Source of the DNA: Variovorax sp. dw_308
Lineage (GTDB): Bacteria > Pseudomonadota > Gammaproteobacteria > Burkholderiales > Burkholderiaceae_C
NCBI RefSeq assembly: GCF_019207085.1
Contig: NZ_JAATOM010000002.1
Span: 434,001 to 498,000 of the forward strand
Direction: 5' to 3'
DNA: 64,000 nt
Positions within the stretch are counted from its first letter, which is position 1. The number at the start of each line of letters is the position of its first letter. The notes beneath the pieces were generated by a model. The model saw nothing but the letters and a program-made list of their open reading frames with translations. It was not told the DNA's origin and ran no database searches. Both the position numbers and the translations under genes were made by a program. Shown here piece after piece: positions 8,114-17,389 of this stretch.

Positions 8114-9256
8114 TCAGCGCACCGGCGCGGACTCGCTGAGCCGCCTCGAATTCGCCGGCTCGCGGAACACCAGCGGATGCTCCACCGCCTGGGCCGGCGT
8201 CAATCTGCCCGCCTTCTCAACGGCCTCTTCCACGAGATGATGGTGTGGGCTCTTGAAGCATGCCGGGTCCGCGACCGCCGGATCGTTGGCCAGCAGGTAG
8301 GCCTGGCAGCGGCAGCCGCCCAGGTCCTGCTCCTTGAACTCGCAGGATGAACAGGGCTCCTTCATCCAGCCCGTGCCCCGGTAGCGATTGAAGCCCTCGG
8401 ACTCGAACCAGATGTGGCGCAGGTCATGGTCGCGCACGTTCGGGAAGCTCAGGCCCGGCAGCATCTTCGCGGTATGGCAAGGCAAAGCCGTGCCATCGGG
8501 CGCCACCGTGAGGAACATGTTGCCCCAGCCGTTGACGCACTTCTTCGCCTTGCCCTCGTGGTAGTCCGGCGCGACGAAGAAGATGCGCATGCGCTCGCCC
8601 ATCCTGGCGCGCCAGGCGTCGGTGGTCTGCTCCGCGCGCTTCAACTGCTCGTGCGTCGGCAGCAACTGGTCGCGGTTGAGGAAGGCCCAGGAGTAGTACT
8701 GCGTGTTGGCCAGTTCCAGGTACTCGGCGCCGATGTCGGCCGCCATGCCGATGATGCGATCGATGTGGTCGATGTTCATGCGGTGGATCACCACGTTCAG
8801 CACCATCGGCCAGCCCTGGTCCTTGATGAGCTTGGCGACGCGGCTCTTGAGGTCGAAGGTCTTGGTGTGCGACAGGAAGTCGTTCATCTCCTTTGTCGAG
8901 TCCTGGAAGGACAACTGCACATGGTCGAGCCCCGCGGCCTTCAGCGCCGCGGCGCGCGCCGCGGTCAGCCCGACGCCGGAGGTCAGCAGGTTCGTGTAAT
9001 AACCGAGCCGATGCGCCTCTGCCAAGATCTCTTCCAGGTCGTCTCGCACGAGCGGTTCGCCGCCGGAGAGGCCCAGTTGCACGGCGCCGAGTTCGCGTCC
9101 CTGCCGCAACACGCGCATCCAGTCTTCGGTGGTGAGTTCTTCCTCCTGCCGCGCGAAGTCGACCGGGTTGAAGCAGAACACGCAATGCAGCGGGCAGCGA
9201 TAGGTCAGTTCGGCCAGCAGCCACAGCGGCGGCCCGGGCGTCGCGTTCAGTCCCAT
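8114..9256 (-). CDS. pqqE: PQQ biosynthesis radical SAM enzyme PqqE
   Basis: This cytoplasmic radical SAM enzyme forms the first C-C bond between the Glu and Tyr side chains of the PqqA peptide. The AdoMet cluster motif CPLHCVFC is at residues 21-28. A C-terminal SPASM domain supplies further cluster cysteines (KKCVNGWG, LPCHTAK, CSSCEFK and GGCRCQ). The 380-residue form starts at ATG 9256 within the pqqD 3' end; an ATG three codons upstream (9265) is an alternative. It is the last gene of the pqqABCDE unit and converges on the EF-hand gene. Confidence 0.96.
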   Translation of the reverse strand: MGLNATPGPPLWLLAELTYRCPLHCVFCFNPVDFARQEEELTTEDWMRVLRQGRELGAVQLGLSGGEPLVRDDLEEILAEAHRLGYYTNLLTSGVGLTAARAAALKAAGLDHVQLSFQDSTKEMNDFLSHTKTFDLKSRVAKLIKDQGWPMVLNVVIHRMNIDHIDRIIGMAADIGAEYLELANTQYYSWAFLNRDQLLPTHEQLKRAEQTTDAWRARMGERMRIFFVAPDYHEGKAKKCVNGWGNMFLTVAPDGTALPCHTAKMLPGLSFPNVRDHDLRHIWFESEGFNRYRGTGWMKEPCSSCEFKEQDLGGCRCQAYLLANDPAVADPACFKSPHHHLVEEAVEKAGRLTPAQAVEHPLVFREPANSRRLSESAPVR

Positions 9257-9522
9257 GCCAGCCACCGTTGCTTGCCGGCCATTTCGATGAAGGCCAGCAC
9301 GTCCTTGTCCAGCCCCTGCATCGAGAAGGCCGTCTCCAGTTCGCTCACGATGGCGGCGATGGTCCGCTCACCGTCGCAGCGCTTCATGATCTCGCCACCG
9401 CTCTGGTTGAGCTTGACCATGCCCTCTGGATACAGCAGCACATGCGCGTTCTGCGCCGGCTCCCATTGCAGGCGGAAACCGGCGCCGACCCGCGGCGAGC
9501 TGTCGCCTGTCGGAGCGTTCAT
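9247..9522 (-). CDS. pqqD: PQQ peptide chaperone PqqD
   Basis: This 91-residue protein is the RiPP recognition element that binds the PqqA precursor and delivers it to PqqE. Family features include the central [13 protein letters not shown] strand pair and the helical region from [12 protein letters not shown] onwards. The start codon overlaps the pqqC stop (ATGA), and the 3' end overlaps pqqE by about 10 bases, which suggests coupled translation of the three genes. Confidence 0.94.
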   Translation of the reverse strand: MNAPTGDSSPRVGAGFRLQWEPAQNAHVLLYPEGMVKLNQSGGEIMKRCDGERTIAAIVSELETAFSMQGLDKDVLAFIEMAGKQRWLAWD

Positions 9523-10262
9523 GCGGTGACTCCGTACTTCAGCGCCATCGCATCGTTCATGGCCCACAGGATGTCGAGCTTCAACTGCAGCACCTCCAGT
9601 GCCCGCTCTTGCATGGGCCGCGTCGTGAAGTGCGCGAGCGTGATCGCGAGGCCCTGCTCCACGTCGCGCCGCGCCTGGCTCACGCGGTTGCGGAAGTACG
9701 CCATGCCCTCCGGTTCGATCCAGGGATAGTGCTCGGGCCAGGTGGACAGTCGCTGCTTGTGGATCTCGGGCGCGAACAGTTCGGTCAGCGAGGAGCAGAC
9801 GGCCTCCTGCCACGGCGCACGCCGTGCGAAGGTCACGTACGCATCGACCGCGAAGCGCATCGCGGGCGCGACGTGGCGCAGGTCGAGCACTTCCTCCCGG
9901 CTCAGGCCCACGGCGGTGGCGAGGCGCAGCCAGGCTTCCACGCCGCCTTCGTCGCGGATGCCGTTCAACTCGAAGCCGTCATGGTCGAGGATGCGCTGCA
10001 CCCAGCCCCTGCGCACCTCGGGGTCGGGGCAGTTGGACAACACGGCTGCATCCTTGATCGGGATCGAGATCTGGTAGTAGAAGCGGTTGGCCACCCAGCC
10101 GCGCACCTGCTCCGGCGTGGCGCGGCCGGAGTTGAGCATCACGTTGAAGGGGTGGTGGATGTGATAGGCCCGGCCGCGCTCGCGCAACTTCGCTTCGAAC
10201 TGCTCGCGCGTCCATGCCTGCGATGCAGGGATGCCGGAAGCGTCAGGGGGGGTCTGGGTCAT
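9519..10262 (-). CDS. pqqC: Pyrroloquinoline-quinone synthase PqqC
   Basis: This 247-residue cofactor-free oxidase of the TENA/heme-oxygenase-like fold catalyses the last ring closure and eight-electron oxidation that yields PQQ. Conserved segments include [31 protein letters not shown] and [20 protein letters not shown]. Length is typical. The gap to pqqB is only 43 bases, consistent with one transcript. Confidence 0.96.
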   Translation of the reverse strand: MTQTPPDASGIPASQAWTREQFEAKLRERGRAYHIHHPFNVMLNSGRATPEQVRGWVANRFYYQISIPIKDAAVLSNCPDPEVRRGWVQRILDHDGFELNGIRDEGGVEAWLRLATAVGLSREEVLDLRHVAPAMRFAVDAYVTFARRAPWQEAVCSSLTELFAPEIHKQRLSTWPEHYPWIEPEGMAYFRNRVSQARRDVEQGLAITLAHFTTRPMQERALEVLQLKLDILWAMNDAMALKYGVTA

Positions 10263-10305
10263 GTCGGTATGTCTCGCATTCGGCGGATCTTGCGCATTTG
10301 CTGGA

Positions 10306-11226
10306 TCAGATGCGGATCAGCATGTCGTCCTCGCAAACCTCGACGCCGGCACGCTTGAGCGTGGCGCGCTCGTCCGAGTCTTCATCGAGGATCGGGTTGG
10401 TGTTGTTGATATGGATCAGCATTCTCCGCGTACGTTCCGGCAGCTTCGCCAGCCACTCCAGCATGCCGCCCGGCCCCGACTGCGGCAGGTGGCCGATGTC
10501 GCGCGCGGTCTTCTTGCTCAGGCCCATGCGCGGCATCTCGTCGTCGGTCCAGAAGGTGCCGTCGACCATCACGGCGTCGGCGCTGTTCATGGCATCGAAC
10601 ACCGCTGTGGTGATCTGCCCCAGGCCGGGCGCATAGAACACCTGCTTGCCGCTGTGCGCATCGGAGATCAGCATGCCGATGTTGTCCCCTTCGACCGGGT
10701 TGTCGCGGTGCGGCGAATACGGCGCGGCCTTGCTTGACAGCGGCAAGGCACGAAAGCTCAGGTTTGCAACGCCTGGCACGCTGAACGTGCTGCCGTCCAG
10801 CGCGATGCGATGCCGGTCCACGCCGCAGTAGTGCCCCAGCACCTCCAGCACCGGGTTGCCGCTGCGCAAGTCTTCTTCGACCGGATCGGTGCACCACAGC
10901 GGCAGCGGGGACGTTCGTTCGCGCAGCATGAACAGGCCGGTGGCGTGGTCGATCTGGCCATCCATCAGGACCACGCCGGCAATCGCCGTATCGCGCAGCG
11001 CGCGCGCGGGTTGCAGCGCCCGCTTGCTGCGGATCTGTTCCAGGATGTCAGGGGAGGCGTTGAACAGCACGCCGTCGTCGCCGTCGTCGGGCTGCACGAA
11101 GATCGACGACTGCGTGCGCGCCTTGGCCTTCAGGGTACCGGCGCGCAGGCCGGCGCAGTTGCGGCAATTGCAGTTCCACTGCGGGAATCCGCCGCCGGCA
11201 GCCGAACCCAGGACGGTGATGCGCAT
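10306..11226 (-). CDS. pqqB: PQQ biosynthesis protein PqqB
   Basis: This 306-residue metallo-beta-lactamase-fold protein is proposed to hydroxylate the Glu-Tyr intermediate or act late in PQQ maturation. The N-terminal [19 protein letters not shown] and the segments [26 protein letters not shown] and the C-terminal CEDDMLIRI are typical. It is cytoplasmic with no signal peptide. It is separated from pqqA by a strong hairpin (see that feature). Confidence 0.96.
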   Translation of the reverse strand: MRITVLGSAAGGGFPQWNCNCRNCAGLRAGTLKAKARTQSSIFVQPDDGDDGVLFNASPDILEQIRSKRALQPARALRDTAIAGVVLMDGQIDHATGLFMLRERTSPLPLWCTDPVEEDLRSGNPVLEVLGHYCGVDRHRIALDGSTFSVPGVANLSFRALPLSSKAAPYSPHRDNPVEGDNIGMLISDAHSGKQVFYAPGLGQITTAVFDAMNSADAVMVDGTFWTDDEMPRMGLSKKTARDIGHLPQSGPGGMLEWLAKLPERTRRMLIHINNTNPILDEDSDERATLKRAGVEVCEDDMLIRI

Positions 11227-11273
11227 GGCCGGAATTCAGTACGAAAAAGGAAAGAAGGGAGCCCGGAAGACAA

Positions 11274-11304
11274 CAAGCCCCGCGGGCCAGGCCAGCGGGG
11301 CTTG
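11274..11304 (-). terminator. Hairpin between pqqA and pqqB, likely attenuator or partial terminator
   Basis: A perfect 10-bp inverted repeat (CAAGCCCCGC and GCGGGGCTTG) with an 11-base loop lies 17 bases past the pqqA stop codon. In the minus-strand transcript it is followed by TTGTCTTCC, a weak T-rich run. A partially read-through structure here would give more pqqA than pqqB-E message, as expected for a peptide precursor consumed in stoichiometric amounts. A role in protecting the pqqA 3' end is an alternative. Confidence 0.6.
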
Positions 11305-11321
11305 AACTTGCGCAGCCCGGC

Positions 11322-11396
11322 TCAACGGGCAGCGACGTACATCGTGATTTCGAAGCCGAAGCGGAAGTCTTGAGCGGTTGGGGTTTCCCATTGCAT
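11322..11396 (-). CDS. pqqA: PQQ precursor peptide PqqA
   Basis: This 24-residue peptide gene begins MQWETPTAQDF and ends TMYVAAR. It has the obligatory Glu-X-X-X-Tyr core (Glu16 and Tyr20 in FEITMY), whose side chains are cross-linked by PqqE to become the PQQ skeleton. It lies immediately upstream of pqqB on the same strand, in the canonical position. A Shine-Dalgarno-like AAAGGAGA (reverse strand) lies upstream of the start. Confidence 0.97.
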   Translation of the reverse strand: MQWETPTAQDFRFGFEITMYVAAR

Positions 11397-11702
11397 AAGC
11401 AGTCTCCTTTGCGCAGTTGCACGGCCACCGACTGGCGGTCGCGGGGATGTTTCGAGTCCCATGGCGTATGGTCCACCCGCCCGCGCCATCGGTACAGCCC
11501 GTCGATCATGATTCCCGCCTCATGATTTTCATGAATCGAGCCGGGTCACACGGCAGCCCGGGCAAGCCGCTACCATCGCGCGGGTGTCTGCTTCCTCTGC
11601 TTCCATCACAACCCCGAGCGCCGCGCCGGGCCGCCCCAAGCAAGCTCACGCCCCCTCGGGGGGCAGCGAGGACACGAAGTGCCGAGCGTGGGGGCGACAT
11701 CC
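11397..11702. promoter_or_regulatory. Divergent region between pqqA and the sensor kinase gene
   Basis: This 306-base stretch should hold the pqqA promoter on the minus strand and the promoter of the sensor kinase on the plus strand. The kinase-proximal third is occupied by a GC-rich repeat (listed separately), so the pqqA promoter most likely lies in 11400-11560. No specific operator could be defined. Confidence 0.4.
11628..11697. repeat. Comamonadaceae-type GC-rich intergenic repeat
   Basis: The segment runs from GGGCCGCCCCAAGCAAGC through CCCCCTCGGGGGG to AGTGCCGAGCGTGGGGGC. It contains a CCCCCTCGGGGG palindrome with flanking arms. From general familiarity, very similar elements occur many times in Variovorax, Acidovorax and related genomes as intergenic REP-like repeats; I could not run a search. 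It ends 5 bases before the sensor kinase start. Only one copy is visible in this window. Confidence 0.6.
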
Positions 11703-13067
11703 ATGAGCCTTCGCCTGAAGATCAACCTGATCGTCGTTGCACTGACCTTCGTCTTCGCGTCCGCCATCCTCGCGCTGGAGTTGCGCAGCATGCGCGAATC
11801 CGTACGTGAGGAGACCGCAGCCGCCAACCGCGTCGCCTCATTGCTGCTCCAGGGCCAGGCATTGCGCTACGCCGCACAGGGCACGCCCGCGATGCTCGCG
11901 TTCCTCCAGAGCATCGGGCGGATCCGCTCCAACGACCTCACGCTGTTCGATGCGCAGGGGCGCGAGCTCTATCGCTCCCCTCCTCCCACCTACAAGGCCG
12001 GGCGCGACGCGCCGGAGTGGTTCAGCGCGCTCGTCGGGCCGACGACATGGGAACAGTCGATCCTGTTTCCCGACGGCAAGCTGGTGGTGCAGGCGAACCC
12101 CTCGCGTGCCGAGGTCGATGCGTGGGACTACATGTCGAGCCTTGCGATCGGTGCGCTGGTCTTCCTGGTGGTGGTCAACGGGCTGGTGTTCTGGCTGGTC
12201 GGCCGGACCGTACGGCCGCTGGGCCAGATCGTGCATGCGCTGAACGAGGTGCAGGGCGGCCGCTTCGACACGATGCTGCCGCCGCTCGCAGGCACCGAGG
12301 CGGCGGCCATCGGCGCGGCCTTCAACCGCATGGTGCGCGACCTGCAGGGCCACATCGAGACCGAACGTCGCGCCATCCGCGCCGAGTCCCAGTTGTCCGA
12401 CAGCCGCGAGCTTTCGCGCTGGATCGACAAGCACATCGAAGCCGAGCGCCGCATGATCGCGCGCGAACTGCACGACGAACTCGGCCAGTCGGTCACGGCG
12501 ATGCGCAGCATGGCGCTGTCGATCGCCTCGCGCGTGCGCTCGCTCGACCCGCAGTCCGAGCAGGCGGCCCGCCTCATCGCCGACGAGTCCTCGCGCCTGT
12601 ACGACGCGATGCACGGCATCATTCCGCGCCTGACGCCGCTGGTGCTGGACAACTTCGGCCTGGCCGAAGCGCTCAACGACCTCGTCGAGCGCACGCAGCG
12701 CACCCAGCCCGACGTGCAGATCGCCCTCGACGTCGACCTGGCCGATGCGGTGCTGGGCGCAGACGCCTCGCTGGCGCTCTATCGCGCGGCCCAGGAAGGC
12801 ATCACCAATGCGATGCGCCATGGCAAGGCCGCCCGGCTCCGACTGACGCTGCAAAGCAGCAACGGCGAAGTGCGGCTGGAACTCGTCGACGACGGTGCCG
12901 GCTTCGCGCCCGAGGACCTGCAGCGCAGCGGACACCACGGCCTGCGCTGGCTGGCCGAACGGGTGCAGGCACTCGGCGGCGCCTTCGAGATCGACAACGT
13001 ACAACCCCACGGTGCGCGCCTGCAAGTGCGCGTGCCGGCAGTGGGCACCAAGGAGACGACAACGTGA
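11703..13067 (+). CDS. NarX/UhpB-type membrane sensor histidine kinase
   Basis: This 454-residue kinase has TM1 at about 7-26, a periplasmic sensor region (about 27-145), TM2 at about 148-168 (IGALVFLVVVNGLVFWLVG), a HAMP linker, a HisKA_3 dimerisation domain with phospho-acceptor His257 in ARELHDELGQS, and an HATPase domain (EGITNAMRHGKA and ELVDDGAGF). It signals to the NarL-type regulator that overlaps its 3' end. The ATG at 11703 (MSLRLKINLIVV) was taken because an upstream in-frame ATG lies inside the repeat. Position beside pqqA suggests control of PQQ synthesis or of a quinoprotein dehydrogenase. The signal is unknown. Confidence 0.92.
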   Translation: MSLRLKINLIVVALTFVFASAILALELRSMRESVREETAAANRVASLLLQGQALRYAAQGTPAMLAFLQSIGRIRSNDLTLFDAQGRELYRSPPPTYKAGRDAPEWFSALVGPTTWEQSILFPDGKLVVQANPSRAEVDAWDYMSSLAIGALVFLVVVNGLVFWLVGRTVRPLGQIVHALNEVQGGRFDTMLPPLAGTEAAAIGAAFNRMVRDLQGHIETERRAIRAESQLSDSRELSRWIDKHIEAERRMIARELHDELGQSVTAMRSMALSIASRVRSLDPQSEQAARLIADESSRLYDAMHGIIPRLTPLVLDNFGLAEALNDLVERTQRTQPDVQIALDVDLADAVLGADASLALYRAAQEGITNAMRHGKAARLRLTLQSSNGEVRLELVDDGAGFAPEDLQRSGHHGLRWLAERVQALGGAFEIDNVQPHGARLQVRVPAVGTKETTT

Positions 13068-13693
13068 TCCGTGTGATGCTGGCCGACGACCACGCCCTGG
13101 TGCGCATGGGCTTTCGCATGCTGCTGTCGGACGCCCAGGTCGAGGTGGTGGCCGAGGTCGACACCGGCGAGCAGGCCTGCGCCGAGTACGCCCGGGTCAA
13201 GCCCGACGTGGTGGTGATGGACCTCTCGATGCCCGGCATCGGCGGCCTGGAGGCCGTGCGACGCCTGCTCGCGCAAGACCCCAGGGCGCGCGTGCTGGCC
13301 CTGTCCGCCTACGAGGACACCGTGCACCCACGCCGCGTGCTGCGCGCCGGCGCGCTGGGCTACCTGACCAAGCGCAGCGCACCCGACGCACTGATCGCCG
13401 CCGTGACCGCCGTGGCGCGCGGCCAGCGCTACGTGGATGCCGGCACCGCACAGGCCATGGCGCTCGCGCAACTCGAAGGCGACGCAAGCCCGGCGGACAC
13501 GCTGAGCGAGCGCGAGTTCTCGGTGTTCATCCAGCTGGCGCGCGGCCAGAGCGTGGCGCAGATCGCCGAGACGCTGAGCCTGTCGCCGAGCACGGTGGGC
13601 ACGCACCTCTATCACGTGAAGCAGAAGCTGGGTGCGAGCAACCAGTCGGAGCTGACGCTGGTGGCGCTGCGGTGGGGGTTGATTCAGGCTTGA
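13064..13693 (+). CDS. NarL/FixJ-type response regulator
   Basis: This 209-residue regulator has a receiver domain (phospho-acceptor Asp53 in VVVMDLSMPG, acidic pair Asp8-Asp9, Lys in GYLTKRS) and a C-terminal LuxR-type helix-turn-helix (LSEREFSVFIQLARGQS and SPSTVGTHLYHVKQKL). It starts with GTG within the kinase stop (GTGA), so the two genes are translationally coupled. Likely targets are pqq or linked oxidation genes, by position only. Confidence 0.93.
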   Translation: MIRVMLADDHALVRMGFRMLLSDAQVEVVAEVDTGEQACAEYARVKPDVVVMDLSMPGIGGLEAVRRLLAQDPRARVLALSAYEDTVHPRRVLRAGALGYLTKRSAPDALIAAVTAVARGQRYVDAGTAQAMALAQLEGDASPADTLSEREFSVFIQLARGQSVAQIAETLSLSPSTVGTHLYHVKQKLGASNQSELTLVALRWGLIQA

Positions 13694-13717
13694 GGTGCGT
13701 TCCCGCACAGCGACCCA

Positions 13718-14215
13718 TCACACCGGAAATGGGATGCCTGCGATGGCCTTGACGGTCAAGGAGAACACGGGCTCGCCCTCCTCTGAAGCTTTGGATTGCG
13801 AAAAACCAACCACGAAATAGGGGCTGGAACTCGACAGCCTGGTGTTCGCGGCTACAAATGCGAAGCACATCAGAAACTCGCTTTCGTACCGGCGCGCTTC
13901 GACGCCGAAATCAATGGTGAGCAGTCGCCACGCGCCTTCGCCCCTGAGGAACGGTGCGATGAGCTGTACTGCTCGTCCACCCAGGTAAGCCCTGCTCTGG
14001 ACCACCGCAATGGCCTTCGCGACGCCGAGGGGGTTGGGACGATCGCCTTCTTCCGGAACCATGATTTCCGTCTGGTCGGCAAGGGTCGCCTTCCACTCGT
14101 CGTGGGGCGCCATCGCCGAAAGCCGGCTGACGCGAACAAACTCGCCAAGTTGCGTCGGAAATCGTCTGGCTTGCGCCGCCCCTTCGGTCGCGACGGTACG
14201 TGTGTGGAGTGTCAT
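13718..14215 (-). CDS. Hypothetical protein
   Basis: This 165-residue protein is not recognised. It has no signal peptide or membrane segment. The central part (LGVAKAIAVVQSRAYLGGRAVQLIAPFLRGEGAW) and the C-terminal half, rich in short hydrophobic strands (FLMCFAFVAANT, YFVVGFSQ and FSLTVKAIAGIPFPV), suggest a compact alpha/beta fold. Composition is less GC-rich than its neighbours, which hints at acquisition. It converges on the response regulator. No function is proposed. Confidence 0.6.
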   Translation of the reverse strand: MTLHTRTVATEGAAQARRFPTQLGEFVRVSRLSAMAPHDEWKATLADQTEIMVPEEGDRPNPLGVAKAIAVVQSRAYLGGRAVQLIAPFLRGEGAWRLLTIDFGVEARRYESEFLMCFAFVAANTRLSSSSPYFVVGFSQSKASEEGEPVFSLTVKAIAGIPFPV

Positions 14216-14300
14216 GGTGCTCTCGAAGGATTGAAAGCACTCAATCTATCGGGCGTCGCCGGCCTCCGAACTCCGGTTCTTGCTCTGGAATCTCGTCGAT

Positions 14301-15086
14301 TCAGCCACCGCCCCCACTCGCCGGAAGATGGCTCGCGGTTGTCTCAATGAAAGCCGCCGCGCCCCAGTCCAATATCGGCCAACCCGCCCGCAGCGCATGC
14401 GCGCGCAATCGATCATCGGGGCTGACCGCCACGGGATGGGAGACAGCCGCGAGCAGCGGCAGGTCGCTCATTGCATCAGAGTAGAACCAGCTCTGCGCAA
14501 AATCGGCCAGGCGGTTGCCCAACCCTGGCGGCCGCCGCGCCAGCCACTCCGTCACCCGGCTCACCTTGTGATGCCGGAAGCACGGCTCGCCGTCGATCTC
14601 GCCGGTGAACGCAGCATCGGGCAAGCCGTCCACGGTGGCGGGCCGCGTCGCCACCAGTTCATCGATGCCAAACAGCCGCGCAATCGGCCAGGCAATCAAC
14701 TCCGTGGTCGCCGTGACGATGGCGCACAAGTCGCCGTTCGCCCGGTGCCGCTCGACCACGGCCAGGCTCGATGCCGGAATGCGTGGCGCAATGTCCACCT
14801 CGAACTCGCGTTGCCATTGCGCCAGCGTCGCCCGCGGCACCGGCAGCAAGGGCTGCATGTTGGACCGATGCATCGCATGGATGTCGAGCGTACCGGCCAC
14901 GTAGAGCCGGCAGAAAGCCAGGTGGCGTTCCTCCGCATCGGCCGGCAGGCGGCCATGCCGCATCAGGAAGCGGATCCACGCGGTGCCGCTGTCGAACGGA
15001 ATCAGCGTGTGGTCGAGGTCGAACAGCGCCAGGTTGCCCGACGGCTTGCCGGCGGCCGCGTCGGCCTCGTCTTCACGCCCGCTCAC
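14301..15086 (-). CDS. HAD-superfamily subfamily IB hydrolase (phosphatase)
   Basis: This 261-residue cytoplasmic phosphatase is related to SerB and CicA. Motif I is LFDLDHTLIPFDS (nucleophile and general acid Asp-X-Asp). Motif II lies in IVTATTELIAWPI. The motif IV acidic residues lie in FYSDAMSDLPLL. The substrate cannot be told from sequence. The GTG start overlaps the stop of the upstream sigma-54 regulator (GTGA), so the two are co-translated; no functional link is otherwise evident. Confidence 0.85.
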   Translation of the reverse strand: MSGREDEADAAAGKPSGNLALFDLDHTLIPFDSGTAWIRFLMRHGRLPADAEERHLAFCRLYVAGTLDIHAMHRSNMQPLLPVPRATLAQWQREFEVDIAPRIPASSLAVVERHRANGDLCAIVTATTELIAWPIARLFGIDELVATRPATVDGLPDAAFTGEIDGEPCFRHHKVSRVTEWLARRPPGLGNRLADFAQSWFYSDAMSDLPLLAAVSHPVAVSPDDRLRAHALRAGWPILDWGAAAFIETTASHLPASGGGG

Positions 15087-17185
15087 GCACCCAGCTCTGG
15101 ATGCGAGACCTCGATCTGCAGCTTGTGGATCTTGCGGTAGAGGGTGTTGCGGCTGATGTCCAGCGCCTTGGCCACGTTGCTCACGTTCCAGCGGTGCTGC
15201 TCCAGCATCTGCAGCAGCAGTTGCCGCTCGTTGGCCTGGATGGGGTTGAGCCTGGCCGATGCATGCGCGTCATCGTGCTGGACGTTGTGCGCTGCGGTGG
15301 CCTGCGCATCGGCAGCCGGCATCGGCGCCACCATTCCCGCGCGCTCGCCGCCCAACTGGGGCAGATGCTCTGCGTCATGCGGCGCATGCAGGTTGACGGC
15401 CAGCGCGGGCAGGTGCGCGCGCGTGATCGGCTCGCCATCGGCCAGCGCCGCCGCCGTGCGCAGCACATGCCCGAGTTGGCGCACGTTGCCCGGCCAGTTG
15501 TGCGCCATCAGCATGCGCTCCGCCTCGGCACTCAGCACGGCGTCGCTGCCGCCTTCGGTGGCCAGCATGCCGCGGATCAGCGAGAGCTTGTCGCTGCGCT
15601 CGCGCAGCGCCGGCAATTGCACCTCGATGCCGGCGAGCCGGTAGTAGAGGTCTTCGCGGAAGCGGCCATCGCGCACCAGCGTCGGCAGGTGGCGATGGCT
15701 GGCGCTGATGAGCTGGAAGTCGACTGCATGGCTTTCCTCCGTGCCCAGCGGCGTGACGCGGCGCTCGTCCAGCACCCGCAACAGGCGCGACTGCAACTCC
15801 AGCGGCATGTCGGCGATCTCGTCGAGGAACAGCGTGCCGCCGTCGGCCTGCTGGATCTTGCCGCGGCGCCCTGACTTTTGCGCGCCGGTGAACGCGCCGG
15901 CGCAGTAGCCGAAGAGTTCGGATTCGATCAGCGCCTCCGGCAGGCTCGCGCAGTTGATGGCGACGAAGGCGCCAGAAGCCTGCGGGCTTCCCTCGTGCAG
16001 CGAGCGCGCAAAGACCTCCTTGCCGGAGCCCGTCTCACCGCACAGCAGCACCGGCGTGCCGCGGGCGATCACGCGCCGGGCAACCTCCAGTTGCGCGGCC
16101 AGGCGCGGGTCGTCGAAGACGAAGGCCGCCGCCGGGGCGCGCCGGGCCAGCGGGCGGACGGCCCGGGACCGCGACAGCGCCAGCGATCCGCCGCCTGACG
16201 ACGGCGTGCTGCTCGCCGACGACGGCAAGCACAGCGCGTCCGCGGCCGAGGCCGGGCGCCGCGCCACCGCGAAGAAGCGTGACGCCGCGTTGGTCCTGTA
16301 GGTCACGACCGGATGGAAGGAAGAGGAAGCGCTGCGCTGCAGCATGTCCGGCAACGAGGTCTGGAACAGGTCCTCGATGCGCCGCGAGCGGATCTCGTCC
16401 ATCGACTGCAGGCCCAGCTGGAACAAGGCGCTGCGATTGGCGGCCAGCACGCGCCCGTCGTCGTCCACCGCCAGCTTGCCCTCGTGCAGCGTGTAGACGA
16501 ATTCGGGGCGGCTGTGGAAATGCAGCGGGTGGGCGTTGCGGAACTGGTGATCGATCAGGCGGTTCTCGATCATCCTCGCCGTCATCGTCAACAGCACCAG
16601 CAGGTGCTGCTGCATCAGGCTGGAACGGCTCGTGACATCGAGCGCCGCGACGATGTTGCCGGCCGGGTCGCACACCGGCACCGCCGAACAGGTCAGCTGC
16701 GTGAACTGGGTGTAGAAGTGGTCCTCGCGCTGCACGCAGATCGGGCTGGCCGCGGCCAGGCAGGTGCCCATGCCGTTGGTGCCGGCTTCGGTCTCGCTCC
16801 AGATGCCGCCGGCGCGCAACCCCAGCGGGCCGACTTCGGCCGCGAACTCCGGCGAGGACACCATGTGCAGGATCACGCCGTCGGTGTCGGTCAACAGCAC
16901 GGCCATCTCGGTATCGGCCAGTTGCTGGTAGAGCGTGGTCATTTCGTAGCGCGCGCACTCCAGCACCGCGGTGTGGCGGGCGCGCCGCTCCTCGAGCAGC
17001 ACGCGACCCATCACGGCCGGCTCGCGCGGCTTGTCGGGCCGCAGGTTGTACTGGTTCAGGCAGCGTATCCAGGAGAGCGTGACCACGTCATCGCTGCGCT
17101 CCGGGAATCCACCGCGGACCACTTCCAGAACTCGATTGGCGTGGGCATCCGCCGGATGTCCCGCATTGCGCACCGTCAGCACCAT
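15083..17185 (-). CDS. AcoR-type sigma-54-dependent transcriptional activator
   Basis: This 700-residue regulator has a GAF sensor domain (about 70-240), a PAS domain (about 255-320), an AAA+ sigma-54 activation domain with Walker A GETGSGKE near residue 382 and the GAFTGA loop near 430, and a C-terminal Fis-type helix-turn-helix (NVSNVAKALDISRNTLYRKI). Such proteins activate sigma-54 promoters for acetoin, alcohol or aldehyde catabolism when a small molecule binds the GAF domain. ATG 17185 fits the family; the open frame reaches 17365 without similarity. It lies near paoABC, whose upstream region carries phased palindromes, so control of that operon is a reasonable guess. Confidence 0.93.
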   Translation of the reverse strand: MVLTVRNAGHPADAHANRVLEVVRGGFPERSDDVVTLSWIRCLNQYNLRPDKPREPAVMGRVLLEERRARHTAVLECARYEMTTLYQQLADTEMAVLLTDTDGVILHMVSSPEFAAEVGPLGLRAGGIWSETEAGTNGMGTCLAAASPICVQREDHFYTQFTQLTCSAVPVCDPAGNIVAALDVTSRSSLMQQHLLVLLTMTARMIENRLIDHQFRNAHPLHFHSRPEFVYTLHEGKLAVDDDGRVLAANRSALFQLGLQSMDEIRSRRIEDLFQTSLPDMLQRSASSSFHPVVTYRTNAASRFFAVARRPASAADALCLPSSASSTPSSGGGSLALSRSRAVRPLARRAPAAAFVFDDPRLAAQLEVARRVIARGTPVLLCGETGSGKEVFARSLHEGSPQASGAFVAINCASLPEALIESELFGYCAGAFTGAQKSGRRGKIQQADGGTLFLDEIADMPLELQSRLLRVLDERRVTPLGTEESHAVDFQLISASHRHLPTLVRDGRFREDLYYRLAGIEVQLPALRERSDKLSLIRGMLATEGGSDAVLSAEAERMLMAHNWPGNVRQLGHVLRTAAALADGEPITRAHLPALAVNLHAPHDAEHLPQLGGERAGMVAPMPAADAQATAAHNVQHDDAHASARLNPIQANERQLLLQMLEQHRWNVSNVAKALDISRNTLYRKIHKLQIEVSHPELGA

Positions 17186-17389
17186 CGACGTCTCCAGCCC
17201 GGCGTCGATTTGCGCCGGTCCGACGATTCTGTAACGCAGTGGCGGCAGAACGCAACGGGGTGTGCACGGGGGCGCGCAATTTCCCATCGAGCGCCCCACG
17301 CGATGCGTGGCCTGGATTTTGCGGATCCACGATCCATTGCATAGGGAAATCTTCCCGACCACCATCGCTTCACAGAGGAAGGCGCCCCC

